Below, piece by piece: positions 38,747 to 47,314 of a stretch of 64,000 nt of DNA (its first letter is position 1; each line of letters starts with the position of its first letter). A model generated the notes under the pieces. It was given only the letters and a program-made list of their open reading frames with translations, was not told the DNA's origin and ran no database searches. Source of the DNA: a candidate division LCP-89 bacterium B3_LCP. Its GTDB lineage: Bacteria > Electryoneota > B3-LCP. The stretch lies in NCBI GenBank assembly GCA_005223185.1, contig NJBN01000007.1, positions 126,001 through 190,000 of the forward strand. Direction: 5' to 3'. Position numbers and translations under genes: made by a program.

Positions 38747-39787
38747 TTATCCCCTTAAAAAAGAAAAATCGTACGGCGGCTTGTGTACGCCGCGTTCAGT
38801 GATGATAGCGGCTACCAACTCGTTGGGAGTTACGTCAAAAGCAGGATTGTACGTTTTAATTCCATCCGGCGCCGTGCGGCAGCCGTCAAATCCGGCGACC
38901 TCTTCGGACGCTCGTTCCTCGATGGGGATTAAATCGCCGGAAGCTAAAGATGGATCGACTGTGGAAGTCGGCGCAGCGACGTAAAAAGGCACGTTGTGTT
39001 CCTTAGCTGCCAAAGCAACCGTATAAGTACCAATTTTATTAGCCACGTCACCGTTGCAGGCGATACGGTCAGAACCCACGATAACGGCATTCACCCACCC
39101 TTTACGCATAACTACAGCCGCCATGTTGTCGCATATTAGAGTAACGTCTATGCCGTTCTGCTGAAGTTCCCAGGAGGTTAATCTGGCGCCTTGCAGCAGG
39201 GGTCTGGTTTCATCAGCATAGACGTGGATTTTCTTACCCTGTTCATGAGCTACATAAACTGGAGCCAATGCGGTTCCCATCCCTCCAGTGGCTAAAGAAC
39301 CGGCATTGCAGTGCGTCAATACGGACATTTCATCTGCCAAGAGCGTGGCACCATTTTCACCGATACTTCTGCACATGGCGTCATCCTCTTCATGTATCGC
39401 CAGCGCTTCTTTCGTTAAGGCATCCAGTGCCGCGCGCGTGTCATTCTGCTGGTCTAAAACCGATTCCATGCGGTCGATAGCCCAGGGCAGGTTGACTGCT
39501 GTAGGGCGAGTGGCACGCAGTTCATCCATGATGCGACGGGTTTCTTTACTGAAAGAATCAAACCCGTCCTCTGCAAGTGAGAGCGCACCTATCAATACGC
39601 CATAGGCTCCGGCGCATCCCAGAGCAGGCGCACCTCGAACTGCCAGGCGGCGTATGGCATCGCACATCACCAGGTAGTCATCCGTTTCTATGTATTCTAT
39701 ACTGCCCGGCAATTTGGTCTGTTCAATCAATCTTACCTTTTTCTCATCAGGCAGCCATTCTAAAGTCTTCAAGCGCATTGATTTCAT
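38747..39787 (-). CDS. mtnA: S-methyl-5-thioribose-1-phosphate isomerase
   Basis: 346 aa. It isomerises methylthioribose 1-phosphate to the ribulose form in methionine salvage. Conserved HCNAGSLATGGMGTAL (catalytic Cys), VIVGSDRIACNGDVANKIGTY (catalytic Asp) and RRLAVRGAPALGCAGAYG are present. The related eIF2B-like ribose-1,5-bisphosphate isomerases are shorter or differ at these sites. No other mtn genes are in the window. Confidence 0.95.
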   Translation of the reverse strand: MKSMRLKTLEWLPDEKKVRLIEQTKLPGSIEYIETDDYLVMCDAIRRLAVRGAPALGCAGAYGVLIGALSLAEDGFDSFSKETRRIMDELRATRPTAVNLPWAIDRMESVLDQQNDTRAALDALTKEALAIHEEDDAMCRSIGENGATLLADEMSVLTHCNAGSLATGGMGTALAPVYVAHEQGKKIHVYADETRPLLQGARLTSWELQQNGIDVTLICDNMAAVVMRKGWVNAVIVGSDRIACNGDVANKIGTYTVALAAKEHNVPFYVAAPTSTVDPSLASGDLIPIEERASEEVAGFDGCRTAPDGIKTYNPAFDVTPNELVAAIITERGVHKPPYDFSFLRG

Positions 39788-39947
39788 CCCTACAGAAGGT
39801 ACTGAAGCGTTGTTGGTACTACTTGTCAGAGTTATTTCGACCTATCGGTGAAATTTAACCGATTTATAGATGGAAGTCAAGCTAAAAGCGGAGGAAACAT
39901 TTTGAAGGAGAAATAACAAAAGGGTCAATTAAATATCGACCCACACA

Positions 39948-39977
39948 CGCGTAGGGGTCGGGCTTGCCCCGACCCGC
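39948..39977. repeat. Palindromic element, intergenic copy
   Basis: A 30-base unit CGCGTAGGGGTCGG-n-CTTGC-n-CCGACCCGC. It matches 41878-41907 at 28 of 30 positions. Core hairpin GGGTCGGG-CTTG-CCCGACCC. It lies 36 bases upstream of the -35 box of the secreted-protein gene. A separate small palindrome, GGGTC-n11-GACCC, is at 39922-39942. Confidence 0.8.
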
Positions 39978-40012
39978 ATCCTTTAAAATCTCCCCCCTAT
40001 TTTAAAAAGTGC

Positions 40013-40041
40013 TTGACAAATAGCGGAATTATTGCTATATT
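40013..40041 (+). promoter_or_regulatory. Sigma70-type promoter
   Basis: TTGACA (40013-40018), 17-base spacer, TATATT (40036-40041): perfect -35, near-perfect -10 and ideal spacing. Start of transcription is expected near 40048. The ribosome-binding site AAAGGTGAAATC precedes ATG 40085. Confidence 0.85.
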
Positions 40042-41877
40042 GAAATTATGGTTTCAAAATTATTCATAAAAAAAAGGTGAAATCATGAAATGGAAAATGT
40101 TGCTTATCGCTCTTTTAGCTTCCCTGTTCATATTGGTTTCTATTGTGAATGCGCAAGTGTGGGAGGAATGGGTGGCTATGTACAATGGGCCGGGAGACGA
40201 TTGGGATCGCCCTTACTCTATTGGAATAGATGCAAACGGGAGTATATACGTAACGGGATACAGTTATGGTGAAAGTGGATATGCAGACTATGCAACTATC
40301 AAGTACGACGCAGGTGGCAGGGAACTTTGGGTGGTAAGGTATGATGGCCCTATGAGCGCAGGTGATTATGCAAAATGTCTTGGTATAAGCAACGACGGAT
40401 ATATTTATGTTACCGGCTACAGTAATCACACTTCTTGTTATGATTACGCTACTGTGAAGTATGATTCTACGGGTGAAGAGTTGTGGGTTACAAGGTACAA
40501 TAGTCAATATAACTACAAAGATTATGCACAATCGCTAGCGCTGGATGATGTTGGTAATGTATATGTAACGGGTTATAGTGGTAGTCCTGGAATTCCAGTT
40601 ATTGATTATGATTGTGTAACAATTAAATATAATTCATTAGGGGAAGAACAGTGGGTAGCAACATACAGTGGAGCAGCAGAGGAAAATGATAAATCATTTG
40701 ACGTTGCAGTCGATCATAACGATAATTCTTATATTACAGGATATACATACGGGGCTACAGGTTGGGATTTTCTGACAATTAAATATAATACAGATGGTGA
40801 AGAGCAGTGGGTATCAATTTGGGATAATCCAGGATTGTGGCCATCTCCCACAGATTTAGCTTTGGATAATGACTGCAATGTGTTCATAACTGGATCAACA
40901 GAACCATATGTTGAGGGTCATGCAGTGACCATAAAATATAACTCCGATGGCGAGGAGCGTGGGTGGCAGAATATTTCGGTCCAGGTCCGTTTCAAGAAGC
41001 CTCAGCAAATTCAATTGCAGTTGATGATAGTGGTTACATTTATATTACAGGATGTACAAGAATCAATTCCCAAGATGTAAGAAAGATTTTTACCATAAAA
41101 TACAATACAAATGGAGAAGAACAATGGGTTGCCCTTGCTGGTGAAGAGTGGGGTTGGGGTGGGAATGCAATCGCATTAGATGACAATGGAAATGTGTATG
41201 TTACAGGCACTAACAGCATCGATTACGCGAATTGTTCTTCAGACTATATTACTATCAAGTATAATAACAATGGTGTGGAACAATGGCTTATTACTTACAA
41301 CGGATTAGCTAACGGGAATGATGAGCCTACAGAAATTGTAACTACTGATAACTTAGACATCTATATTACTGGACATTCTTCACCCTACCCTATAGGTGGA
41401 CAAATAGAATATGACTACTGCACCATCAAATACTCCCAATCCGGACCACCCATGCCTGTGGAATTGGTCGGCTTTGATGCTGAAATCCTAACAAATGGAG
41501 TAGAACTCAACTGGCAGACGGCATCTGAGATGGATTGCTACGGCTGGAAAGTTGAACGAAGGCAGGGTGATGAACAATATCAAGACATAAGTCCGCTAAT
41601 CCCTGGTAATGGCACAACAGAAGAGCCGCATAATTACAGTTACATAGACCAAACGACCCAAACCGGTGAAACCTACGAATACCGCCTGGAACAGATAGAT
41701 ATAGGCGGTTCCATCACCTTCTCTGATCCGATTATGGTGTCCTTACCTCCCTTAACAGCCGGAGATTTTCATCTTTTCCAAAACTCCCCCAACCCCTTCA
41801 ACGCCACCACAGTTATCAGTTTCTCGCTGCCGGTGGCGAGTATGGTACAGTTGGATGTTTTTGATGTAACCGGCGCC

Positions 41878-41914
41878 CGCGTAGGGGTCGGTCTTGCGCC
41901 GACCCGCCCCTACA
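41878..41914. repeat. Palindromic element inside coding sequence (copy 2)
   Basis: The 30-base unit matches the intergenic copy at 39948-39977 at 28 of 30 positions, and is extended by CCCTAC to pair with GTAGGGG. It is read in frame as GVGLAPTRPY between the sorting-domain segments VTGARV and TPGTHQIKF, a point where related domains have a short turn. Confidence 0.8.
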
Positions 41915-41988
41915 CACCAGGCACCCACCAGATTAAATTTGATGGATCTGGTTTGCCGTCGGGAATTTATCTTTATAGGCTAACAGCA

Positions 41989-42010
41989 TCGGGGTCAGGG
42001 GCGACCCCGA
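41989..42010. repeat. Second palindrome inside the same sorting domain
   Basis: TCGGGGTC-AGGGGC-GACCCCGA, a perfect 8-bp inverted repeat, read as SGSGATPT between LTASG and MKVGKMVLLK. The GGGGTC/GACCCC arms resemble the other copies. Confidence 0.65.
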
Positions 42011-42076
42011 CTATGAAGGTGGGTAAGATGGTGCTGCTTAAGTAAAAGGGAAAAAGGTCGGTTCAAAAGCAAAGAA

Positions 42077-42157
42077 TGTCATTCTGAGGCCCAATTTATT
42101 GGGGCGAAGAATCTCATTTTAAATATACTGAGACTCTTCGCTTCGCTCAGAGTGACA
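42077..42157. repeat. MITE-like palindromic repeat, copy 2
   Basis: Inverted ends TGTCATTCTGAG and CTCAGAGTGACA, with GCCCAATTTATTGGGGC and GAAGAATCTCA / TGAGACTCTTCGCTTCG arms. These are the same modules as the copy at 2705-2799 but in opposite orientation, with a different central spacer. Confidence 0.8.
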
Positions 42158-42167
42158 TATTCAGTTG

Positions 42168-42215
42168 TGTCAGGTCCTGTCCCGCCCGAGCGGGATGTGA
42201 CCTGACATTATTTTT
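42168..42215. terminator. Long hairpin terminator between convergent genes
   Basis: TGTCAGGTC ... GACCTGACA (9-bp outer stem) encloses TCCCGC-CCGA-GCGGGA (6-bp inner stem), followed by TTATTTTT on the plus strand. It ends the secreted-protein transcript. The inner palindrome TCCCGC..GCGGGATGT also occurs at 53924-53944 in a palindrome-rich spacer. Confidence 0.75.
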
Positions 42216-42228
42216 GTGCACATCCGCT

Positions 42229-43128
42229 TTAAAATTTTGTAATCTCTTCCAAATAGCGGCGGCGTTCTTCAATCTCTACCATGGTAAGGTCTTTCAGTCT
42301 GTCCACTGAGAATTTCTCTACGGCGAATGATGCGGTAATGGTGCCGTAAACTAATGCCCGGCGGAAGGATTGGTGCGAAAGATCGTCCACCTTAGACAGG
42401 TAGCCGATCAATCCACCGGCAAAGGAATCGCCTGCACCAGTGGGATCGTAGAGGCTTTCCAGAGGGTAAGCCGGCAAAGTGAAGAAATCATCTTCAGAAA
42501 TGATGAAAGCGCCGTGCTCGCCCTTTTTAATTATAACCGTTTCCGGACCTAATTTAATCACTTCCCGGGCAGCTTTTATGACATTCAGTTCTCCCGTTAT
42601 CTGGCGCGCTTCCTGATCGTTTAAAATTACTGCATCAACCTTAGCCAATACCTGCTTTAACACAGTTAAATCGGTGTCTATCCACAAGTTCATCGTATCT
42701 AGCATAACTAACTTGGGGTCTTCAACTTGAGAAAGCACTTCAAGTTGTAACCCCGGGTGGATATTTGCTAAAAAGACATAAGGCGTATTTCTCACCTGAG
42801 CGGGTATTTTTGGTGAAAACGTTTCGAAGACGTTTAAGTGGGTGAATAGAGTGTCACGCTGATTCATATCCTCATGATAGACTCCCCCCCACCTGAAGGT
42901 CTTCCCCTGGGCAACTTCCAAACCGGAGAGATCGACATTTCTACTCTTTAAAAACTCAATACTCTGCATGGGGAAGTCTTCGCCCACAACGGCGACAATC
43001 TTCACAGGAGTGAAATAACTCGCTGTAGCCGCAAAAAAGAAGGCTGACCCGCCTAAACAATCATCAACCTTTCCGTAAGGTGTTTCTATTGAATCCAGCG
43101 CCGCAGATCCAACCACTAATACGCTCAT
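42229..43128 (-). CDS. PfkB-family sugar/nucleoside kinase
   Basis: 299 aa. The anion-hole and catalytic base motif DPTGAGDSFAGGLIGYL and the N-terminal GGSAFFFAATASYF identify a ribokinase-family enzyme. The substrate cannot be told; the LDTMNLWI and NDQEARQI segments resemble the adenosine kinase/ADP-dependent-like branch found in many uncultured bacteria. A GGAGGAG site precedes ATG 43128; argS lies 10 bases upstream. Confidence 0.88.
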   Translation of the reverse strand: MSVLVVGSAALDSIETPYGKVDDCLGGSAFFFAATASYFTPVKIVAVVGEDFPMQSIEFLKSRNVDLSGLEVAQGKTFRWGGVYHEDMNQRDTLFTHLNVFETFSPKIPAQVRNTPYVFLANIHPGLQLEVLSQVEDPKLVMLDTMNLWIDTDLTVLKQVLAKVDAVILNDQEARQITGELNVIKAAREVIKLGPETVIIKKGEHGAFIISEDDFFTLPAYPLESLYDPTGAGDSFAGGLIGYLSKVDDLSHQSFRRALVYGTITASFAVEKFSVDRLKDLTMVEIEERRRYLEEITKF

Positions 43129-43138
43129 TTTTCTCCTC

Positions 43139-44764
43139 CTACATGGCTTCCGGAGCGGACATGCCCAGTAAACGCAGTCCTTCCCCCAGTACTATCTTCA
43201 CAGCGTGGCATATAGCCAGTCGCGCTCTGGTGAGATCATCGTCATCTGAAAGCACACGGCATTCGTGATAAAATCTAGTGAATGACGTTGCCAGATCGTT
43301 AAGATAACTATTAATTCGGTTGGGCGCAAGCTGTAATGCGGCGCTTTCAACCGTATCGGGGAAAACCGATAAATTACGCAGCAATTTCTGCTCTTCAGGA
43401 GCTGTCAGTTTCAGCAGACATTCCGAATCAGCTTCCTGAACGTCACCAGCCTTGCGAAAGATCGAACAGATACGAGCGTGCGCATATTGCAGGTAATATA
43501 CCGGACTCTTTTCTGAACGGTCTTTGGCAGTTTCGATGTCAAAATCAAGGTGTGAAGACCAGCGCCGTGACAGAAATATCTGTTTGGCAGCATCAGGACC
43601 CACTTCTTCGATAAGCTCCTTTAAGGTGATTATCTCACCGGTGCGCTTGGACATTTTTACCGGTTTGCCGCTGCGCATGAGATTGACCTGTTGAACGATC
43701 ACCACTTCTAAGAAATCATCTGGCAATCCTACAGCCTTCATGGCTGCCTGCATCCTCAACCCATGACCATGGTGGTCAGGACCAAGCAGGTCTATCACCT
43801 TATCGTATCCCCTTTTGGATTTATTAACATGGTAAGCGATATCCGGCAGAAAATAGGTCGGTCGTTCATCGGAAGTGATCAATACCCTGTCTTCATTATC
43901 CCCAAAACTGGTACTGCGGAAGAAGAGCGCGCCATCTTTGCTGTAAGTATGCTCTCTCTCTTCCAGTAATTTCAGCGCCGTCTGATGTTCGTTATTTCTT
44001 CTCAGTTCACTCTCTTTGAACCAGTTATCAAACTGAATTCCGTAATCTTCCAGGGTAGAACGCTGATTTTCAACGATTCTGTCAGCGCTCCAACACCCCA
44101 AATCCTCATCAGGTAAGGTGAAAAGCGCATCACCGAATTCATCAATAGCTTCTGCGGCAATCTGCTTGACATAACTGCCGTGATACCCGCCTTCGGGGAT
44201 CTCCCGGCTATTACCTTTTACTTCCCCGGCACGAGCTTTAACAGAAGCTCCCAAAAGCATTATCTGCTTTCCAGCATCGTTGATGTAGAATTCACTATCT
44301 ACTGAGAACCCTATCTTACGCTGTAGCTTCACCATGGAATCCCCCAGAGCAGCAGCCCGCGCACTAACCACGTTCATCGGCCCGGTGGGGTTGGCTGATA
44401 CGTATTCGAACAACCGCCGCTGTCCAGCGCCTCTGTCAGAATTGCCGAAATCGCTATTTAATCTCAAGATGGCTTGCAACAGATGAATCAGGGCGTTTTC
44501 AGAAAAAAAGAAATTCAAGTAACCCGGACCGGCAATTTCAACTTTAGTTATTGGATCCGAATCAATCGGAAGGACGTTTTTGATCTGTTCTGCTATTTGG
44601 CGGGGCGGTTGTTTCAACTGTTTCGCCAGACTAAGCGCCACCGTGCAGGATCGATCACCCATATTAGGATCGGGCGGCACTTCGATGACGATAGGAACCT
44701 CAGGGAAGTCCAGATCACCTAAGGACTTTACTATCAGGCCCTTTACTATAAGCGTTAGATTCAC
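43139..44764 (-). CDS. argS: Arginyl-tRNA synthetase with non-standard HIGH region
   Basis: 541 aa, GTG start at 44764. The N-terminal Arg-S domain (DPNMGDRSCTVALSLAKQL), class I catalytic domain and C-terminal DALR anticodon domain (YLNDLATSFTRFYHECRVL) are present. KMSK motif: GKPVKMSKRTGEI. The HIGH motif position reads ANPTGPMNVVSARAAALGD, so the usual HxGH is replaced by NVVS; a similar variant exists in a subset of bacterial ArgRS enzymes. The gene is 65 bases downstream of rsfS. Confidence 0.95.
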   Translation of the reverse strand: MNLTLIVKGLIVKSLGDLDFPEVPIVIEVPPDPNMGDRSCTVALSLAKQLKQPPRQIAEQIKNVLPIDSDPITKVEIAGPGYLNFFFSENALIHLLQAILRLNSDFGNSDRGAGQRRLFEYVSANPTGPMNVVSARAAALGDSMVKLQRKIGFSVDSEFYINDAGKQIMLLGASVKARAGEVKGNSREIPEGGYHGSYVKQIAAEAIDEFGDALFTLPDEDLGCWSADRIVENQRSTLEDYGIQFDNWFKESELRRNNEHQTALKLLEEREHTYSKDGALFFRSTSFGDNEDRVLITSDERPTYFLPDIAYHVNKSKRGYDKVIDLLGPDHHGHGLRMQAAMKAVGLPDDFLEVVIVQQVNLMRSGKPVKMSKRTGEIITLKELIEEVGPDAAKQIFLSRRWSSHLDFDIETAKDRSEKSPVYYLQYAHARICSIFRKAGDVQEADSECLLKLTAPEEQKLLRNLSVFPDTVESAALQLAPNRINSYLNDLATSFTRFYHECRVLSDDDDLTRARLAICHAVKIVLGEGLRLLGMSAPEAM

Positions 44765-44829
44765 TTTGCTTGATGTGGATTATAATCTGGTTGGATTAGT
44801 TTAAAATACGCTAAGGGAAATGTTCTCGA

Positions 44830-45195
44830 TCAATCACCGGTCACAAAGGGAAGCTCAACCTTCTCACCTTCCCCCCAGAGGGCTTCCAAATCGTAGAAAT
44901 GCCGCACTTCCGGCATGAATATATTAACCAGCACGTTCAGGTAATCTATCAGGATCCACTGTAGGTTATCGAGACCTTCCGTGTGATGCGGTCTGATACC
45001 ATCTTCTTTCAGCGTATCCGATATATGGTTAGCGATAGCCTTTAGATGCTGTTCCACCTGACCGTTTATCAGAACCAGATAATGAGCGAACTGCGAGATC
45101 TGGCGCACATCCAAAACCGTTATCGCTTCGCCTTTCTTATCCAGGGCGATTTGGGCTATTTGTAAAGCAAGCTGCCGACTTGCTCCTTCTTCAAT
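44830..45195 (-). CDS. rsfS: Ribosomal silencing factor RsfS, apparently lacking a standard start codon
   Basis: The conserved RsfS domain (LVLINGQVEQHLKAIANHI, EGLDNLQWILIDYLNVLVNIFMPEVRHFYDLEALWG) binds L14 and blocks subunit joining. The first standard start, TTG at 45114, would cut off helix 1 and the first strand. The upstream frame clearly codes for these (RQLALQIAQIALDKKGEAITVLDVRQ) but holds no ATG, GTG or TTG up to the TAA of the preceding gene. ATT at 45195 (AAGAAGAGG three bases upstream) or ATA at 45216 (GGAG upstream) are candidates; ATT was chosen. About 121 aa, right for the family. Confidence 0.85.
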   Translation of the reverse strand: MEEGASRQLALQIAQIALDKKGEAITVLDVRQISQFAHYLVLINGQVEQHLKAIANHISDTLKEDGIRPHHTEGLDNLQWILIDYLNVLVNIFMPEVRHFYDLEALWGEGEKVELPFVTGD

Positions 45196-45216
45196 TGACC
45201 TCTTCTTTGGCGTTAT

Positions 45217-45810
45217 TTACTCCGTTTCTAAATTTAACTGTTTATGGTCCCTACCAATTACCAGAGTAACCATGATGTCCACCAGCGATGAATTGACGTC
45301 CTTACTTATGTTATCCGCCTCTATACCAAGCGATTCCGCCAGCAATTTTGCGGCATGTTCGCTATTAGTGCCATTCTTGCGGATTATCAATTGAGAGGCT
45401 GAATAGTTCTGACTGCGGGCATTGCCGTAGCTCATCACGTCAAAACCGCGATCCCGTAATACACCCTTTACGCGCGAGGCGATACCACGCACACCGCATC
45501 CGTTCAAGACTTGCACCTTAACGTCAGCTAATGAGATCGATTTTTGAACCACAGAGGCTGTCTCTTCAGGAATCTCTCTCTCCTGTAGTGGCTCTTCTTT
45601 TACCTCTACAGGTTTACTTTCTTCAGTAGTCTGTTGCTGAAGTGCTATTGGTTTCTGCTTTGTTTCAGGTGCGGGTTTGAAATGATCCAAATATAGATCG
45701 ACAGCAGTAAGCAGCACCAATAGGCACAAAAGAATGATGATGTAATATTCCTTTCCACCGTAACTTGCTCTGGAAGGGGTTCGCGACCGACCGCGGGGAG
45801 GTTTCTTCAT
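45217..45810 (-). CDS. LytR C-terminal-domain protein with N-terminal membrane anchor
   Basis: 197 aa. A basic N-terminus and one membrane helix (YYIIILLCLLVLLTAVDLYL) are followed by a Glu/Pro/Gln-rich linker (about 50-95) and a LytR_C domain (VQVLNGCGVRGIASRVKGVLRDRGFDV). Such domains accompany cell-wall glycopolymer ligases in Gram-positives but occur alone in many other phyla. Function unknown. Its stop directly precedes the rsfS frame, with no intergenic base if ATA is the rsfS start. Confidence 0.82.
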   Translation of the reverse strand: MKKPPRGRSRTPSRASYGGKEYYIIILLCLLVLLTAVDLYLDHFKPAPETKQKPIALQQQTTEESKPVEVKEEPLQEREIPEETASVVQKSISLADVKVQVLNGCGVRGIASRVKGVLRDRGFDVMSYGNARSQNYSASQLIIRKNGTNSEHAAKLLAESLGIEADNISKDVNSSLVDIMVTLVIGRDHKQLNLETE

Positions 45811-45912
45811 GGTTTACTCGTTCACATTTAAAAGCGCCACACAGTTCAGCGCGGCGCTGCTCTTATAAATTTAATCTAAAGTAATAAAATGTGTTTTGTT
45901 CCACTTATATAC

Positions 45913-46464
45913 TTATTCGGTTTTTACTTCTGTAACAAATCCCTGGGTCTGCTCAACCGGTGTTACAGGAGAGTTGGCATTGGGGGAGGTTACCCACCAG
46001 GGATAGTAACCGTAATTGGAAGGCCTCCCGTAGTTGGCTACTTCAAAGTGCAGGAACATGTTCTCGGCAGGTTTCCAAGTGAGAGCTGCACCCCCCACGA
46101 AGGAACCCGATCCAGACCAGGCATCTCCCTGATTGAAGGAAGAATAGGGTTGGTGCAAATATCCCAGGTTGAGGATTAGCGTCAATGGATTGGAAAGACG
46201 GTAACCGATGGTTTCCATGAAGAGACCCTGCGCCAACCCTTGTCCACCTGATGATAAATAACTCATGGAATAGGAATGCGACATAGTCATACGACTGGGA
46301 TCCAACAACCCAAAGGTCTGGACGCCCAAATAACCATCGCTTCCGGAACGGAGATAATCACTTATGCCCGTATCGACTACACCGCCCTCGGTCTGTGACC
46401 AGCACAGACCGGCGCTTGATAGAATCAGTAAGAAAGTGATTATTAGTGTGCAACCGGTTTTCAT
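45913..46464 (-). CDS. Secreted protein of unknown function
   Basis: About 183 aa from ATG 46464, which has GAAGGAAA upstream and begins a signal peptide (MKTGCTLIITFLLILSSAGLCWSQ). The mature protein is rich in Gly, Ser, Tyr and Met, with beta-strand character (MTMSHSYSMSYLSSGGQG, NPLTLILNLGYLHQPYSSFNQ). It may be a small envelope barrel. I do not recognise a named family. It lies between the LytR_C protein and the GlmU-like gene. Confidence 0.75.
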   Translation of the reverse strand: MKTGCTLIITFLLILSSAGLCWSQTEGGVVDTGISDYLRSGSDGYLGVQTFGLLDPSRMTMSHSYSMSYLSSGGQGLAQGLFMETIGYRLSNPLTLILNLGYLHQPYSSFNQGDAWSGSGSFVGGAALTWKPAENMFLHFEVANYGRPSNYGYYPWWVTSPNANSPVTPVEQTQGFVTEVKTE

Positions 46465-46573
46465 CGGGCTTTCCTTCATATATAAAAATATAATAGCAAG
46501 AAGAGAACTGAAAGTCAAGCGCTTTTTCCAAAAAAATATTGAAATGCGGCGCTTTATCAGCTTATACACACTT

Positions 46574-47314
46574 CTATCCGCTTAGTTCCTTTTCTGCGGC
46601 TTGAAGTTCAGCGACCGTATTTATGCCTAAGGTCTCTCTGAAGTTTCCTTCAAAAGCAGCTATTATTTCGCCACTATCTGAAAGCAGACGAACGGCATCG
46701 GTCAAGTAATATTCTTTCTGGTCGTTATCGTCACTAAGTAAGGGTAATACTCGTCTTAAATGCTCTGCTTCAAAGACGTATATTCCACTGTTGATTTCGT
46801 TTATCTTGCGTATTTCATCGCTGGCGTCGCGTTCTTCGACTATGCCACTAAGGTGACCACCATTCTGGCGAATAATGCGCCCGTATCCGAAGGGTTCATC
46901 CATAGTGGCAGTCAAGACCGTTGCGGCAGCGCCCTCATCCCGGTGATGCTGCCATAAACTCTTCAGAGTTCTAGTTTTGATCAGAGGCACGTCGCCGGAC
47001 AAAATCATCACCGAACCGTCAAAATCTTCAAGTTGCGGCATGGCGCACCTTATCGCATGTCCCGTGCCTGCTTGAGGTTCCTGTATAACGAATTTAATCC
47101 CTATTCCGGTGAACTCCTTTATGACCTGTTCCTTCTTATGCCCGATTATGAGTACTATAGGATCTGCCTTAAGTTCTCTGGCTGTATCCACCACATAGTG
47201 CGCCATCGCTCTGCCGCGCAACTTGTGCAGAACTTTGGGAAGGTCGGATTTCATCCGCGTGCCCTTCCCCGCAGCCATTATCAACGTGGCAATTTTTCCT
47301 GAACTATCGTTCAT
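46574..47314 (-). CDS. GlmU-like nucleotidyltransferase (N-terminal domain only)
   Basis: 246 aa. GlmU pyrophosphorylase signatures: IMAAGKGTRMKSDLPKVLHKLRG, QAGTGHAIRCAMPQL, LSGDVPLI, and EINSGIYVFEAEHL. The left-handed beta-helix acetyltransferase half of GlmU (a further ~200 aa) is absent, so this enzyme probably makes UDP-GlcNAc only from a supplied GlcNAc-1-P, or uses another sugar phosphate. Its start overlaps the panC stop (4 bases). Confidence 0.88.
   Translation of the reverse strand: MNDSSGKIATLIMAAGKGTRMKSDLPKVLHKLRGRAMAHYVVDTARELKADPIVLIIGHKKEQVIKEFTGIGIKFVIQEPQAGTGHAIRCAMPQLEDFDGSVMILSGDVPLIKTRTLKSLWQHHRDEGAAATVLTATMDEPFGYGRIIRQNGGHLSGIVEERDASDEIRKINEINSGIYVFEAEHLRRVLPLLSDDNDQKEYYLTDAVRLLSDSGEIIAAFEGNFRETLGINTVAELQAAEKELSG

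Larger units (their letters stand above)
40085..42045 (+). pseudogene. Secreted SBBP beta-propeller protein with C-terminal sorting domain, split by a one-base frameshift
   Basis: The frame from ATG 40085 encodes a signal peptide (MKWKMLLIALLASLFILVSI...NAQ) and SBBP-type repeats (DYATIKYDxxGxELWVxRY, YVTGYS). At 40958-40959 one base is missing: the recurring codons for GEEQWVA read CG where CAG is expected. The original frame then ends at 41080, while the +1 frame carries on with further repeats and a sorting-type domain (FHLFQNSPNPFNATTVISFSLP ... SGIYLYRLTA ... KMVLLK) to 42045. Total 1961 bases, one short of 654 codons. This is either a real frameshift or a sequencing/assembly error. Two palindromic inserts lie near the 3' end (41878-41907, 41989-42010). 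Likely role: exported surface or secreted repeat protein. Confidence 0.88.
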
